Notes: generated by a model from the letters alone, not told the origin. A DNA stretch of 64,000 nucleotides from an uncultured Bacteroidales bacterium (GCA_902779315.1 CACZBC010000028.1:1-64000), one strand, 5' to 3'; shown: positions 26,902-36,287, counted from the first letter of the stretch. Program-made: numbers and translations.

Positions 26902-28929
26902 ATGGTCTATAAGGACTTTCGAATCATTTGGTGGGTGAAGAATGCCCATACTGTATTTTCAACGATCAAGAGGAATTACTATCTGCTAGCGATTCTGGCT
27001 ACCGTATTGGCATTTGCTGTGACAGCAAGTGCCAGTGCGCAGAATCCAACAGACAGCATAAAGGAGTTGCACGAGGTGACTGTCACTTCGAAGCAACCGG
27101 TTCGCACTATTGCGACATCACAAACACTGAGCGGTGCTGACCTGCAAGCCCTGAGCACAACATCGGTAGCCGATGCTTTGAAGTATTTTGCAGGCGTGCA
27201 GATTAAGGATTATGGCGGGCTTGGCGGTTTGAAGACCATCAATGTGCGTTCTTTGGGAGCACAGCATGTCGGTGTTTATGTCGATGGTATTCGCCTGACA
27301 AATGCGCAGAACGGAACTGTCGACCTTGGCAAGTTCTCGCTCTCATCAATGGAAACTGTGTCACTTTACAATGCCAACAGGCTCGACTATTGCCAGTCAG
27401 CAAGTGAATATGCCTCGGGTGCAACGGTTTATTTGCAAACCAAGAGGCCCACTCACGACTCGCTTTCAGTTCAGCTGCGAAACGCTTCGTTCCATACCTG
27501 GATGGCCAAAGTGAACGGACAATTCAGTTGGAAAGGCTGGCAAGGTTTCGTTGACGGAGAGTATTGCACATCCAGAGGCGACTATCCTTTCCGCTATCAT
27601 TCTGAATATGAGGACACTGTGGGACATCGTGCCAACAGCGACATCCGCTATGGTCGTGTCGAAGCGGCTTTGTTCAAGGATGGTTTCTCGTCGCACATCT
27701 ACTATTATGATTCCGAACGAGGCTGCCCGGGTGGTATTGTGCGGCGCTTGAGCGACAAGTACACGAACGTAGGCAGAGAGTGGGACCGCGATTTCTTTGT
27801 GCAAGCAAGTTATCAGAAAAGGTTCTTCGATAAAGTCCTCTTCAAGGCAAATACAAAGTATGCCAACGAGTATCTGCGTTATTGCACAGATTATCCGGAG
27901 AACCAAAACACCGCTCGCGTCAATAACCATTACCGCCAACAGGACGCCTATGGAGCCCTTTGTGCTGCCTATATGCCTTGGGACTGGCTGTCGCTTTCCT
28001 CAAGTTACGACATTAGGTACAGCATTTTGAAAGCCGACTTGAAGCGATTCGACGACGTGAAACGAGTGGATCAGAAGCTTGTGTTTGCCGCACAAATGAA
28101 GTGGAATGGCATTCAAGCTGCAGTTTCTGCACTTCACCAACGCTATTCCGATTGGACTTTTGTGCATGCAGGAGCGGCCGATCCGATAGATAAATGGACT
28201 CCCGCAGTGTCTTTGGCTTACACTTTTCACGGCATAACAGTTCGAGGTTGGTACAAGGAAATCTTCCGCGCTCCAACCCTCAATGACCTTTATTACACGC
28301 AGGTCGGCAACAGAAACCTCAAGCCGGAGGACACCAAACAACTGAATCTTGGCCTGGAATATCATTGGGACAACAGACAATGGGCGGTTGATGCCCAAGC
28401 CGACATCTATCGAAACAAGATAGAGAACCGCATTGTCTGCCTGCCGCTGAAGGGTACATACACTTGGTCGATGATGAATTACGGCAAGACCTTCTGCCGT
28501 GGATTGAACGCGACACTAAAGGGGCACTATCATACGAAACAGTGGAACTTCTCTCTTCTCTCGTCAATTACCTGGCAGAGGGACGTTGACAGAACTGACC
28601 CGACAGATGAAGATATGTATGATAAGCCGATATGTTACTCGCCGACCTTCTCTTCGGGCATTACAGGGATAGCAGGTTGGAGGTCGCTTCAGTTTACCAC
28701 ATCGTACCTTTATGTTGGCGAAAGGATGTGGAGCAAAGCAGATCCTGAGGACATTCTGGAGCCTTACCACAACATCGACATGAAGCTTTCCTACACCCAC
28801 AACATTAAGAAAGTCTCGCTTGGGCTTTGCTTGGAGGTTTGCGACGTGCTCGACATCCAATATGAACACATTCCTCGCTATCCAATGCCAGGTCGCAACT
28901 ATAAACTCACATTATCTTTTGGCGTATGA
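26902..28929 (+). CDS. btuB: BtuB-like TonB-dependent cobalamin receptor
   Basis: A 675-residue outer-membrane transporter. After an N-terminal hydrophobic signal (about residues 28-47, ending ASASAQ) comes a TonB-box-like ELHEVTVTSK, then the plug domain (DALKYFAGVQIKDYGG, NVRSLGAQHVGVYVDGIRL) and a 22-stranded barrel with the FRAPTLNDLYY motif and a C-terminal aromatic-rich strand. The cobalamin riboswitch directly upstream points to B12 or a related corrinoid as cargo. The annotated start may be a little early. The stop overlaps the next ATG by four bases. Confidence 0.9.
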   Translation: MVYKDFRIIWWVKNAHTVFSTIKRNYYLLAILATVLAFAVTASASAQNPTDSIKELHEVTVTSKQPVRTIATSQTLSGADLQALSTTSVADALKYFAGVQIKDYGGLGGLKTINVRSLGAQHVGVYVDGIRLTNAQNGTVDLGKFSLSSMETVSLYNANRLDYCQSASEYASGATVYLQTKRPTHDSLSVQLRNASFHTWMAKVNGQFSWKGWQGFVDGEYCTSRGDYPFRYHSEYEDTVGHRANSDIRYGRVEAALFKDGFSSHIYYYDSERGCPGGIVRRLSDKYTNVGREWDRDFFVQASYQKRFFDKVLFKANTKYANEYLRYCTDYPENQNTARVNNHYRQQDAYGALCAAYMPWDWLSLSSSYDIRYSILKADLKRFDDVKRVDQKLVFAAQMKWNGIQAAVSALHQRYSDWTFVHAGAADPIDKWTPAVSLAYTFHGITVRGWYKEIFRAPTLNDLYYTQVGNRNLKPEDTKQLNLGLEYHWDNRQWAVDAQADIYRNKIENRIVCLPLKGTYTWSMMNYGKTFCRGLNATLKGHYHTKQWNFSLLSSITWQRDVDRTDPTDEDMYDKPICYSPTFSSGITGIAGWRSLQFTTSYLYVGERMWSKADPEDILEPYHNIDMKLSYTHNIKKVSLGLCLEVCDVLDIQYEHIPRYPMPGRNYKLTLSFGV

Positions 28930-30206
28930 AACGACTCTTGACACTCTTCAGCCTTACATTATTATATTTATATCACGCGCGCGCGCAAGAGAAGATTATC
29001 CTCTTGAACGAAGGCATGTGGCAAGCCGACAATGGGCGACTCAGCTACTTTGAGGACGGCTCGATAGTCAGCAACCAGTGGTTCAGGGACAGTAACGGCA
29101 TGAAACTTGGCGATACGCCGAACGACATCATACAGATTAACGACACCCTCATTGCCATTGCCATCAATTGGTCTAACATTGTGCAGTTCATCACTCCGGA
29201 CGGCAAAGCAGTTGCCGCGACAGAGGACATTCCCAACAATCGCCGGCTTTGCAGCGACGGAGAGTACGTCTACGTCACCAGTTACGGACACGAATGCGAG
29301 ACAATCGAAGGGACAGTTTACTTCGACAAGGGTTTTGTGGCAAAGATTGACATTAGCACTTTCAAGGTTGTTGCCACTTGTGAAGTGGGCTACGAGCCAG
29401 AAGGAATTGCCCTCTACGAAGGTCATCTCTTTGTGGCCAACACAGGGGGTTATGCCTTTGAGGAAGGTCATGAGTTCGAGACGACTGTGAACATCATCAA
29501 TGCTGGTACGATGACTGTGGAGAAGACTATCGACACAGGGGTTTCCAACCTCTATGGCGAGATGTCTCAAAGCGAGCGATATCTCTGCATTAACTCGCCT
29601 GGAGACTACTACGAGGTGTCCCCTTGCGGCCTGATTTTCGATTGTAAGAAAGCTCTCGACAATGAGGATTGCGTCGTCGTGTTTGATTATCCAGCCACTT
29701 ACAACACGACAACCCTCGACGGCAAGTTCTTCGCAGTTGGTTCCAGCTTCTCCTATCTCACAGGAGAATACGAGTTCTCTCAGCTAACCATCGACCCCAG
29801 AGAGATGATAGAGACAGGTGGCGAGAGCGGACTAAGCGAGTCGTTGCCAGGAACGCTGAAGGCCGACTTTATGAGCATGAGCCAGCCTTATGGCATTTAT
29901 GTCAACCCTTATACGGGCTATATCTACGGTTCGGATGCCGGTTCCTTCGAGGGTGCAGGCTATCTCTACCAGTGGTCGCCAGAAGGTCAGCTTCTCGGCA
30001 AGCACAAGGTTTACATTAATCCCGGCCACTTCCTTGCTTTGCCTCCAGACGGACACTATGATGGCATAGGGAACATTGCCCAGCCTCAAGTTGCCGATTA
30101 TCATTCTGCCTACGACCTCCAAGGCCGCCGCATCGGAAATATCAGCCAATTTAAGAAAGGAACTATTTATATCAAGGATGGAAAGAAGACACTCTATAAC
30201 AGATAA
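28926..30206 (+). CDS. BtuG-like beta-propeller protein
   Basis: A 426-residue exported protein (signal peptide about residues 1-20, ending YHARAQ) with YncE/DUF5074-type beta-propeller repeats: NDIIQINDTLIAIAIN, GYEPEGIALYEGHLFVAN, PYGIYVNPYTGYIYGSD. BtuG proteins of Bacteroides are surface beta-propellers that capture B12 very tightly and cap BtuB. The riboswitch and translational overlap with the btuB-like gene support that role. It lacks the lipobox Cys expected of BtuG and instead ends with a Prevotella-type tail (YDLQGRRIGNISQFKKG), suggesting another route to the surface. Confidence 0.75.
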   Translation: MKRLLTLFSLTLLYLYHARAQEKIILLNEGMWQADNGRLSYFEDGSIVSNQWFRDSNGMKLGDTPNDIIQINDTLIAIAINWSNIVQFITPDGKAVAATEDIPNNRRLCSDGEYVYVTSYGHECETIEGTVYFDKGFVAKIDISTFKVVATCEVGYEPEGIALYEGHLFVANTGGYAFEEGHEFETTVNIINAGTMTVEKTIDTGVSNLYGEMSQSERYLCINSPGDYYEVSPCGLIFDCKKALDNEDCVVVFDYPATYNTTTLDGKFFAVGSSFSYLTGEYEFSQLTIDPREMIETGGESGLSESLPGTLKADFMSMSQPYGIYVNPYTGYIYGSDAGSFEGAGYLYQWSPEGQLLGKHKVYINPGHFLALPPDGHYDGIGNIAQPQVADYHSAYDLQGRRIGNISQFKKGTIYIKDGKKTLYNR

Positions 30207-30223
30207 CTTGTCGAGTCAAGTTC

Positions 30224-30294
30224 GTTGCTCCTTCATGTAGGAGCAATCACTCCTTCATGTAGGAGCAATCACTCTTACATGTAGGAGCAATCAA
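30224..30294. repeat. Diverged 22-bp hairpin array I
   Basis: Three 8-bp centres TTCATGTA (30232), TTCATGTA (30254) and TACATGTA (30276) are exactly 22 bp apart and flanked by 14-bp nodes GGAGCAATCACTCC or close variants. Each centre with its flanks folds as CTCC...GGAG. The 14 + 8 geometry and the GCAATC core are those of the other arrays, but the words differ. Confidence 0.7.
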
Positions 30295-30380
30295 CTAAGC
30301 CTGCCGAGTTGAGCGCCAACCACAGTTAAACAAACCATAGACAAACCATTAATTTATTATAAACCTTATTTATTAACATT

Positions 30381-33300
30381 ATGAAAAAGCATTTACTAAG
30401 TTTCATTGTGCTGACATTGTTCGTAGCGGGCAATGCCTTTGCCACAGAAGTGACTGTGACAATGAACGCAAAGAGTAAGCTCATCAAGTCGTTGGTCAAC
30501 AAGTCGACCAATGAAAGTGTGAGTGTGGGCGAGCCTACAAGCAACAAGTACACCTTCGATGCTGCTGCCGGCTCTTACCTCCTGACAGCAACGGCTGCCG
30601 ACGGCGAAACGGTGAGCGGCACCATCCAGCTCGACATCGATGCCGAGCACACCGCCTTCACTATCTACTCTCCCGAGGTGCGCGTGAAGAACGCCGATTG
30701 GGTTTATGGCACCGACTACAGCCTCGACCTCAAGGTTACCACTAAGGAAGGCGAAACGGTGAACACCACGATGGGCGAGTACACAAGCGGCAACAAGATG
30801 TTCCTTGTGTTCAGCGGCAACACTTACTACCTCGATGTTGTTCCCTCCGAAGCCCGTCAGGCAGAGGGTTACATCGCTGCCAGCTACTCAGGCACTGTGA
30901 CCTTCAATCCTACAATACAGGCTGAGGTGCCGATGAGTGTGATGTACGACATTACGGTTCCTGCCGGAGCAAACCTTTTTGTTGGCACAAAGAAGGCTCA
31001 CTTCGTGAAGTTCAAGGGGATTGAGCCTGTCAGCGTTAACGGAGATGGCACAGTTTATACCTTCAAACTCGCAGATAAGCAGCAGTACAACTACCGCGTC
31101 AGCAAGGAAGGTAAGCTGACTCAAGCCGGTCTCTTCACTATGAGCACGGACGAGACGAAACGTCCGGAGCTCGTCTTCACTGATGCTGATATGGAAGCGA
31201 AGAGCCCGAAGTTCATTGATCACGACGTGACCTCGAATGGCGGCTACAACGTGGGCGACCTCTTCCTCAACATAAACGAGCGCGGCCATCTGCAGCTCGC
31301 TAACGTTGGCGACACTTATGACATCCTGCCAATGCGTAACTGGGAACTTATCGAAAGCATCACAAACAACTATTTCATCGAGCCTGACTTCCACTTCACT
31401 GTCGTTAACCTCAATGGCGAGGCAGACGAAAGTGTCGTTAAGGTCGAGGATGAACTGCTGACGGCAGTAGGCGAAGGAACAGCCATCGTGCTCGTCACCT
31501 ACGATGCCATCCACCTTGACCAGTACAGTGGCGCTACGAGGAAAGACTTCGTGGGCGGCAGCGATTGGGGTGCTATCTGGCCAGAGAACACAGGCGCCTT
31601 CGTCGTAACTGTCGGCGAACAAGCCACAGGCATCACTCCTAACATTATTATTAATAAGGACTACCTGACAACCGTAACTCCTTGGGGCGGTGGCGACCCA
31701 ATCGACACCAAACTCTCTATGGAGAATGTTGATGCAGAGTTCGATGTGCTCTATTATCTCGACACGGAAGCAGGCTTCGACTACACCTTCAAGCCCGAAG
31801 GCGTCAGCTCTGTCACACTTGCCCGTCCCGTTATTGGTGAGAATATGGCTTCCTACACAGGCTTCTCTGCAGAAGGCGTCACAGCCAACGAAGACGGCAG
31901 CTACACGCTGAAACTCACCGAAGGTCGCAACATCGTTTGCCTGACTGGCGCAGATGGCAAGAGCGTCTATCAGGTTATGACAGCCAAGCCTTGCCACAGA
32001 GATATTAAGGTCGGCGATGAAGTCGTGACGAGAGTGCAACCTGGCGACGCTGTGACTGTGCAGTATTCGGGGCTCTATCATCCCGCTGGCAAGCTGGCAG
32101 GCATCCACAACTTCAATGCGTTCCTTGATTACAAGAAGCCTGCCGAAGGCGTCAGCGTAACTAAAGGCAAGGGCAACCAGTACACGATGGCATCAGCTGC
32201 CACTGCTCAAGCAATCTCCTTCACCGTTCCTAACAACTGGAGGGCAAAGACAATTGAACTTACCGATGGCGTGATGTGTATTGGCGGCTTTGGCGACCCC
32301 GTCGGCAACCACCGCTCCACATCTAAAGACACTGGCCGCGCTCCCAACTTCACAGCCATCTCGCAGAACGCAGTCTTTGGTCGCGTACCTGACGTTGTAT
32401 TGCCAGTAGGCGACTCCACGACTCCTGCCATCGCTACCTTCGAGGACGTTCAGGACATTACGGAGCCCGTTGACGGACACATGAGCGTAGGCACAGAGGA
32501 TGATGATGACCGCGAATTCTTCACAAGTGGTGACTATGCCTTCAATAGCGGTTGCATGCACGACTGGGATTATTGGTACTGGTTTGGCTATGCTAATAGA
32601 GCTGAGACAAAGTATGAGACACTCGACGACCAATGGAACAATGTCGTAGGTGGTGGCTACGACGGCTCCGCAACCTATGGCGTTGCCTTCGCTGCCGAGT
32701 TCAACGGCCCCTGCTACGTGACGCTGCTCACCGAGCCTGCCGTCGTTCCCGGCTTCTACATCACAAACAGCAGCTATGCCTACGACTCCATGACGAACGG
32801 CGACGGCTTTGCCAAGAAGTTCGAAAAGGGCGACTGGTTCAAGCTCACCATCACGGGTTATGATGCCGAAGACAAGGTGACAGGCACTAAGGACTACTAC
32901 CTTGCCGACCTCCGCGATTCAAAGAAGGCTTACATCATCAACGACTGGCGCTTTGTTGACCTCTCTGGTCTTGGCGAAGTTGCAAAGCTTGGCTTCGAGC
33001 TGACAAGCAGCGATACAGGTGACTATGGCATGAATACGCCTGCTTACTTCTGCTTCGACAACTTCGGCGCTGAGGGCGAAGAGGTTCTGCCTGAGAAGAA
33101 TGTGACATTGCCTGCTGAGATTGCTACTTTCGAAGACATTGAGGTTCCCGCAGAAGGCCATATGAGCGTCAGCACCGAGGAAGACGACGAGCGCACGGAA
33201 TTCGTGAGTGGTGACTTCGAGTTTGCTACTGGCTGCATGAGCGACTGGGATTATTGGTACTGGTTCGGTTATGCTAACGAGACCGACAATACTTATAGTT

Positions 33301-34316
33301 CTCTTGACGACCAATGGAAGAATGTTGTAGGCGGTGGCTATGATGGTTCTGCTAATTATGGTGTTGCTTTTGCAGCAGCATTCAACGGTCCTTGCTATAC
33401 TACTCTGCTTACTGAGCCACAAGTTGTCCCCGGCTTCTATGTCACCAATAGTAGCTATGCATATGACTCTATGACTAATGGCGACGGCTTTGCCAAGAAG
33501 TTCGGTAAGGGCGACTGGTTCAAACTTACTATCACAGGTTATGATGCCGACGACAATGTGACAGGCACTAAGGACTACTACCTTGCTGACCTGCGCGATG
33601 AGGCTACTGCTTACATCATCAACGACTGGCGCTTTGTTGACCTCTCTGGTCTTGGTGCAGTTGCAAAGCTTGGTTTCGCTCTGAGCAGCACGGACAATGG
33701 TGACTATGGCATGAATACGCCTGCCTACTTCTGCTTCGACAACTTCGGTGCCAAGGGCGAGGAAGTTCTGCCAGAGAAGAATGTAGTATTTGTTTCCTCT
33801 GTTGGTTATGCTACTTATGTTGCCACAAAGGATGTTGACTTCTCCGAGACAGGTGTAGAAGCCTATTCTGTAACGGAATCTACAAAGGAAGGTTATGTAC
33901 ATTTGGAACCCATTACAGCTGCTCCTGCTGGCGAAGCTGTGCTCCTGAAGGCAGCCGAAGGTGCTTATGTATTGCCTGTTGCTGCTACGACTCCTGCTGC
34001 TTTGGAAGGCAACTTGCTGAAGCCTGCTTTGAAAGAAATTGCGGCTGATGGCTCTCAATACATCTTGGCGGAAGGTTCTGTAGGCGTTGCTTTCTATCAG
34101 GCAACAACGGGAACTACCATTGCTGCAGGTAAGGGCTACCTTGAGTTAACTGGTTCTGATGCTAAGGTATTCGTCTTTGATGATGAAAATGCTACTGGTA
34201 TCAGTGGTGTTGAGGCTCTTGACGAGAACGACATCATCTATAATGTTGCCGGACAGCGCTTGCAGAAAAAGCAGAGAGGCATCAACATTATTAACGGCAA
34301 AAAGGTACTTTACTAA
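30381..34316 (+). CDS. Large secreted protein with two DUF4465 domains, B12 locus
   Basis: A 1311-residue protein with a signal peptide (about 22 residues, ending GNAFA). Residues about 25-680 are beta-rich repeats without a family I recognise. Residues about 684-913 and 914-1137 are two near-identical DUF4465 domains (GHMSVGTEDDDDR, YWYWFGYAN, FYITNSSYAYDSM, YFCFDNFG). DUF4465 proteins occur beside BtuB/BtuG genes, and as far as I recall include surface B12 binders of the BtuH type. The C-terminus holds a YNVAGQRL...GINIINGKK tail. No promoter is seen after array I, so it is likely part of the riboswitch operon. Confidence 0.8.
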   Translation: MKKHLLSFIVLTLFVAGNAFATEVTVTMNAKSKLIKSLVNKSTNESVSVGEPTSNKYTFDAAAGSYLLTATAADGETVSGTIQLDIDAEHTAFTIYSPEVRVKNADWVYGTDYSLDLKVTTKEGETVNTTMGEYTSGNKMFLVFSGNTYYLDVVPSEARQAEGYIAASYSGTVTFNPTIQAEVPMSVMYDITVPAGANLFVGTKKAHFVKFKGIEPVSVNGDGTVYTFKLADKQQYNYRVSKEGKLTQAGLFTMSTDETKRPELVFTDADMEAKSPKFIDHDVTSNGGYNVGDLFLNINERGHLQLANVGDTYDILPMRNWELIESITNNYFIEPDFHFTVVNLNGEADESVVKVEDELLTAVGEGTAIVLVTYDAIHLDQYSGATRKDFVGGSDWGAIWPENTGAFVVTVGEQATGITPNIIINKDYLTTVTPWGGGDPIDTKLSMENVDAEFDVLYYLDTEAGFDYTFKPEGVSSVTLARPVIGENMASYTGFSAEGVTANEDGSYTLKLTEGRNIVCLTGADGKSVYQVMTAKPCHRDIKVGDEVVTRVQPGDAVTVQYSGLYHPAGKLAGIHNFNAFLDYKKPAEGVSVTKGKGNQYTMASAATAQAISFTVPNNWRAKTIELTDGVMCIGGFGDPVGNHRSTSKDTGRAPNFTAISQNAVFGRVPDVVLPVGDSTTPAIATFEDVQDITEPVDGHMSVGTEDDDDREFFTSGDYAFNSGCMHDWDYWYWFGYANRAETKYETLDDQWNNVVGGGYDGSATYGVAFAAEFNGPCYVTLLTEPAVVPGFYITNSSYAYDSMTNGDGFAKKFEKGDWFKLTITGYDAEDKVTGTKDYYLADLRDSKKAYIINDWRFVDLSGLGEVAKLGFELTSSDTGDYGMNTPAYFCFDNFGAEGEEVLPEKNVTLPAEIATFEDIEVPAEGHMSVSTEEDDERTEFVSGDFEFATGCMSDWDYWYWFGYANETDNTYSSLDDQWKNVVGGGYDGSANYGVAFAAAFNGPCYTTLLTEPQVVPGFYVTNSSYAYDSMTNGDGFAKKFGKGDWFKLTITGYDADDNVTGTKDYYLADLRDEATAYIINDWRFVDLSGLGAVAKLGFALSSTDNGDYGMNTPAYFCFDNFGAKGEEVLPEKNVVFVSSVGYATYVATKDVDFSETGVEAYSVTESTKEGYVHLEPITAAPAGEAVLLKAAEGAYVLPVAATTPAALEGNLLKPALKEIAADGSQYILAEGSVGVAFYQATTGTTIAAGKGYLELTGSDAKVFVFDDENATGISGVEALDENDIIYNVAGQRLQKKQRGINIINGKKVLY
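32430..33791 (+). repeat. 690-bp tandem duplication inside the DUF4465 gene
   Basis: Copy 1 runs from 32430 and copy 2 from 33120. Protein identity is high throughout. At DNA level the copies alternate between stretches that are identical (for example around 32806-32834 and 33486-33514, and the segments near 32927 and 33613) and stretches with many synonymous changes. From about 33280 codons shift toward T-ending forms. Confidence 0.85.
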
Positions 34317-34317
34317 T

Positions 34318-34473
34318 ATGAAGAAGACTTATATCGTGCCTGCTTCGCAGGTTGAAGAGGCTCAGGCAGCACAGATGCTTGCTGAAAGCCTGATTATCAG
34401 TGACGAAACGATTGATGGCGACAAAGCCCTCACGAAAGAAGATAACAGTTGGGATATCTGGGGTGAGGAATAA
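34318..34473 (+). CDS. Small MKKTYxxP protein, B12 locus
   Basis: A 51-residue protein that starts one base after the stop of the DUF4465 gene. It begins MKKTYIVPASQVEEAQAA and ends NSWDIWGEE, the same start and Trp-containing acidic end as the gene at 26365. No signal peptide or membrane span. The repeated placement right behind large surface proteins suggests a shared helper role, but no function is known. Confidence 0.65.
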   Translation: MKKTYIVPASQVEEAQAAQMLAESLIISDETIDGDKALTKEDNSWDIWGEE

Positions 34474-34499
34474 TCTTCTGCTTTGAAGCCGGTAAATGC

Positions 34500-34531
34500 G
34501 AAGCGAGGACACAACAATGTGCCCTCGCTTC
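34500..34531 (+). terminator. Terminator at end of B12 locus
   Basis: GAAGCGAGG and CCTCGCTTC pair around an inner CACA/TGTG stem, followed by a T-rich run. It lies between convergent genes. Confidence 0.8.
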
Positions 34532-34555
34532 TTTATTTGTTTTCCTTTGTGTAGT

Positions 34556-35255
34556 TTAGAAGAGATGTGCGGGAATGCGCTGCTTGGCATTCTCGAAGTC
34601 CTCGATTGTGTCGAGTTCGCAGGAGAAGAGTTCTGTGACGTCGAGCACAGAGAAGGTGCTTCCTTGGGCGATGAGACGCAGGAAGGCCAGCTCGTAGAAC
34701 GTGTTTTCGAGGTGCTCCTGATTCATCATGATGTCCAACTCCTTGTAGAGCGCAGTCGTGTATGCCTTGCCCATTCGCTCGATGCCGAGGCTTTCGCCGG
34801 CAGCAAGGGCTGGGTTGCAGGTCTTGCTTATCTCGGTGATGGCGCCATCTTCGTTCATCACGACTTTCATTTCTTCTTCCCCAAGTTCGTGACGAATGAG
34901 GGTGAGGACGTTTTCGTGACTGTCTGCGAGGACGCGCTCGACGATTTGTCCGTCGTAGAGCAGGTCGCTGTCGAGCCAGCCAAAGCGAATATATGTTGTT
35001 GGTCGTTTCGTAGTCCTTGTTGTGGATGAAGCATACGTCGATGCTTTCGCCATAAGTCTGCTTGACGAAGTCCTCGATTTTCTCGTGCAAATAGCCCGTC
35101 ACAATGCAGAATTCGCGGATGCCAGCCTTGATGAGGGCATCCATCGAGCGTTCCAAAAGTGTGCGTTCGCCTACTTTGAGGAGGCACTTTGGCGTGTGAA
35201 GCGTGAGCGGACGAAGTCGCGAGGCTGTTCCCGCAGCAAGGATGATTGCACGCAT
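34556..35255 (-). pseudogene. Frameshifted NTP-transferase (phosphocholine cytidylyltransferase-like)
   Basis: Two frames together make one nucleotidyltransferase. The N-terminal part from the ATG at 35255 has MRAIILAAGTASRLRPLT and PKCLLKVG, then reaches NNIYSLWLA. The family sequence continues in another frame as LDSDLLYDGQIVERVL and ends at 34556 (RIPAHLF). About ten residues that join 'LWLA' to 'LLDSDLLYD' in homologues seem absent, so a short stretch not divisible by three is missing near 34975. Such enzymes activate choline- or ethanolamine-type phosphates with CTP. It is four bases downstream of the aminotransferase gene. Confidence 0.75.
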
Positions 35256-35258
35256 ATC

Positions 35259-36287
35259 TTAGAGGCAGCTCTTGATGGTGTCAACTACGGTTTGTATCTG
35301 CTCGCGTCGGCCGAGGGTGATTCGCAGGCAATCTTCGAGGCCTTTGTCGCCCATGAACTTGATCTTATAGTCCTGATCTGCAAGGGCTTTCTGCAGTTTC
35401 TCCTTGATGGAGGTGGGGTACTTGATGAGGATGAAGTTGGCCACGCTCTTGTAAACCTTGAAGCCGGGCTTGTCGCCCAGTTCCTTCTGGAAGAGCTGAC
35501 GGTCCCATTCCATCTCGTCTGCAACCTTGCGATAGTGTTCGTCGCTGTCGAGAGCGGCCAACGCAACTGCCTCCGAGAAGCGGTTATAACCCAGATACTT
35601 GTTGCAGTAGCTGAGGAACTGGTCGTGTCCTGCACCGATGAATGCGAAGCCGACACGCAGTCCTGGCAGTCCGTAGAACTTGGAGAGTGTACGGGATATG
35701 ATGAGGTTGTTGTACTTGTTCACAAGGGGGGCGATGTAGTCGACGTCGGTCGTGATGAAAGATGCGTAGGCTTCGTCCACGAGCACCATTGTGTCGGAGG
35801 GGATATTCTCCATGATGCGGCCTATCTCTTCGCTCGTCAGGCTGTTGCCGGTCGGGTTGTTGGGCGAGGCGAGGAGCAGCATTCTGGGGTGAATGCGATT
35901 GGTGTAGGCGATGACTTCCTCGACGTTGTAGGCAAAGGTGTCGCCTGTCTCGTAGAGGGGGTACATCTCGAACGAACCGCCACACTCGCCTGCTACTCTG
36001 TTGTAGTACCACCACGAGAATTCGGGGATGAGGATGGTCTTGTTGTCGCCCTCCATCAGGAAGTAGTGGATGGCGTTCTTCAGCATCTCCTCTCCGCCGT
36101 ATCCCAGGAGGACTTGCTCCTCGGGAACTCCGTAAATCTCACTCAATCGGACACTTACGACACTCTTCTTCCCCTGGTCATATATGCGGGTGTAGAAACA
36201 GAGTGTGCGGGGGTCGAAGTTCTTTATGGCCTCGATGACCTTCTCTGAAGGCTCGAAATTGAATTCGTTTCTGTCAAGATAGTTCAT
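35259..36287 (-). CDS. HisC-like class I/II aminotransferase
   Basis: A 342-residue PLP enzyme of the histidinol-phosphate aminotransferase / CobD-like group. Visible motifs are LLGYGGEEMLKNAI, SPNNPTGNSLT, VDEAYASF and the PLP lysine in SRTLSKFYGLPGLRVGF. No other histidine genes are near. Its downstream neighbour is a nucleotidyltransferase, and divergent from it lie a CDP-alcohol phosphatidyltransferase and a flippase-like gene, so a role in making an amino-alcohol phosphate or phosphonate headgroup is more likely than histidine synthesis. That role is inference. Confidence 0.8.
   Translation of the reverse strand: MNYLDRNEFNFEPSEKVIEAIKNFDPRTLCFYTRIYDQGKKSVVSVRLSEIYGVPEEQVLLGYGGEEMLKNAIHYFLMEGDNKTILIPEFSWWYYNRVAGECGGSFEMYPLYETGDTFAYNVEEVIAYTNRIHPRMLLLASPNNPTGNSLTSEEIGRIMENIPSDTMVLVDEAYASFITTDVDYIAPLVNKYNNLIISRTLSKFYGLPGLRVGFAFIGAGHDQFLSYCNKYLGYNRFSEAVALAALDSDEHYRKVADEMEWDRQLFQKELGDKPGFKVYKSVANFILIKYPTSIKEKLQKALADQDYKIKFMGDKGLEDCLRITLGRREQIQTVVDTIKSCL

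Noticed and set aside
30381..34316. Two separate genes for the two DUF4465 domains
   Set aside because: The frame is continuous with no stop, start or ribosome site between the copies.
35022..36248. 408-residue plus-strand ORF
   Set aside because: Antisense to the aminotransferase gene with its PLP motif. No ribosome site or domain.
35259..36287. Histidine biosynthesis gene hisC
   Set aside because: No other histidine genes are near, and the neighbours fit lipid headgroup chemistry better.
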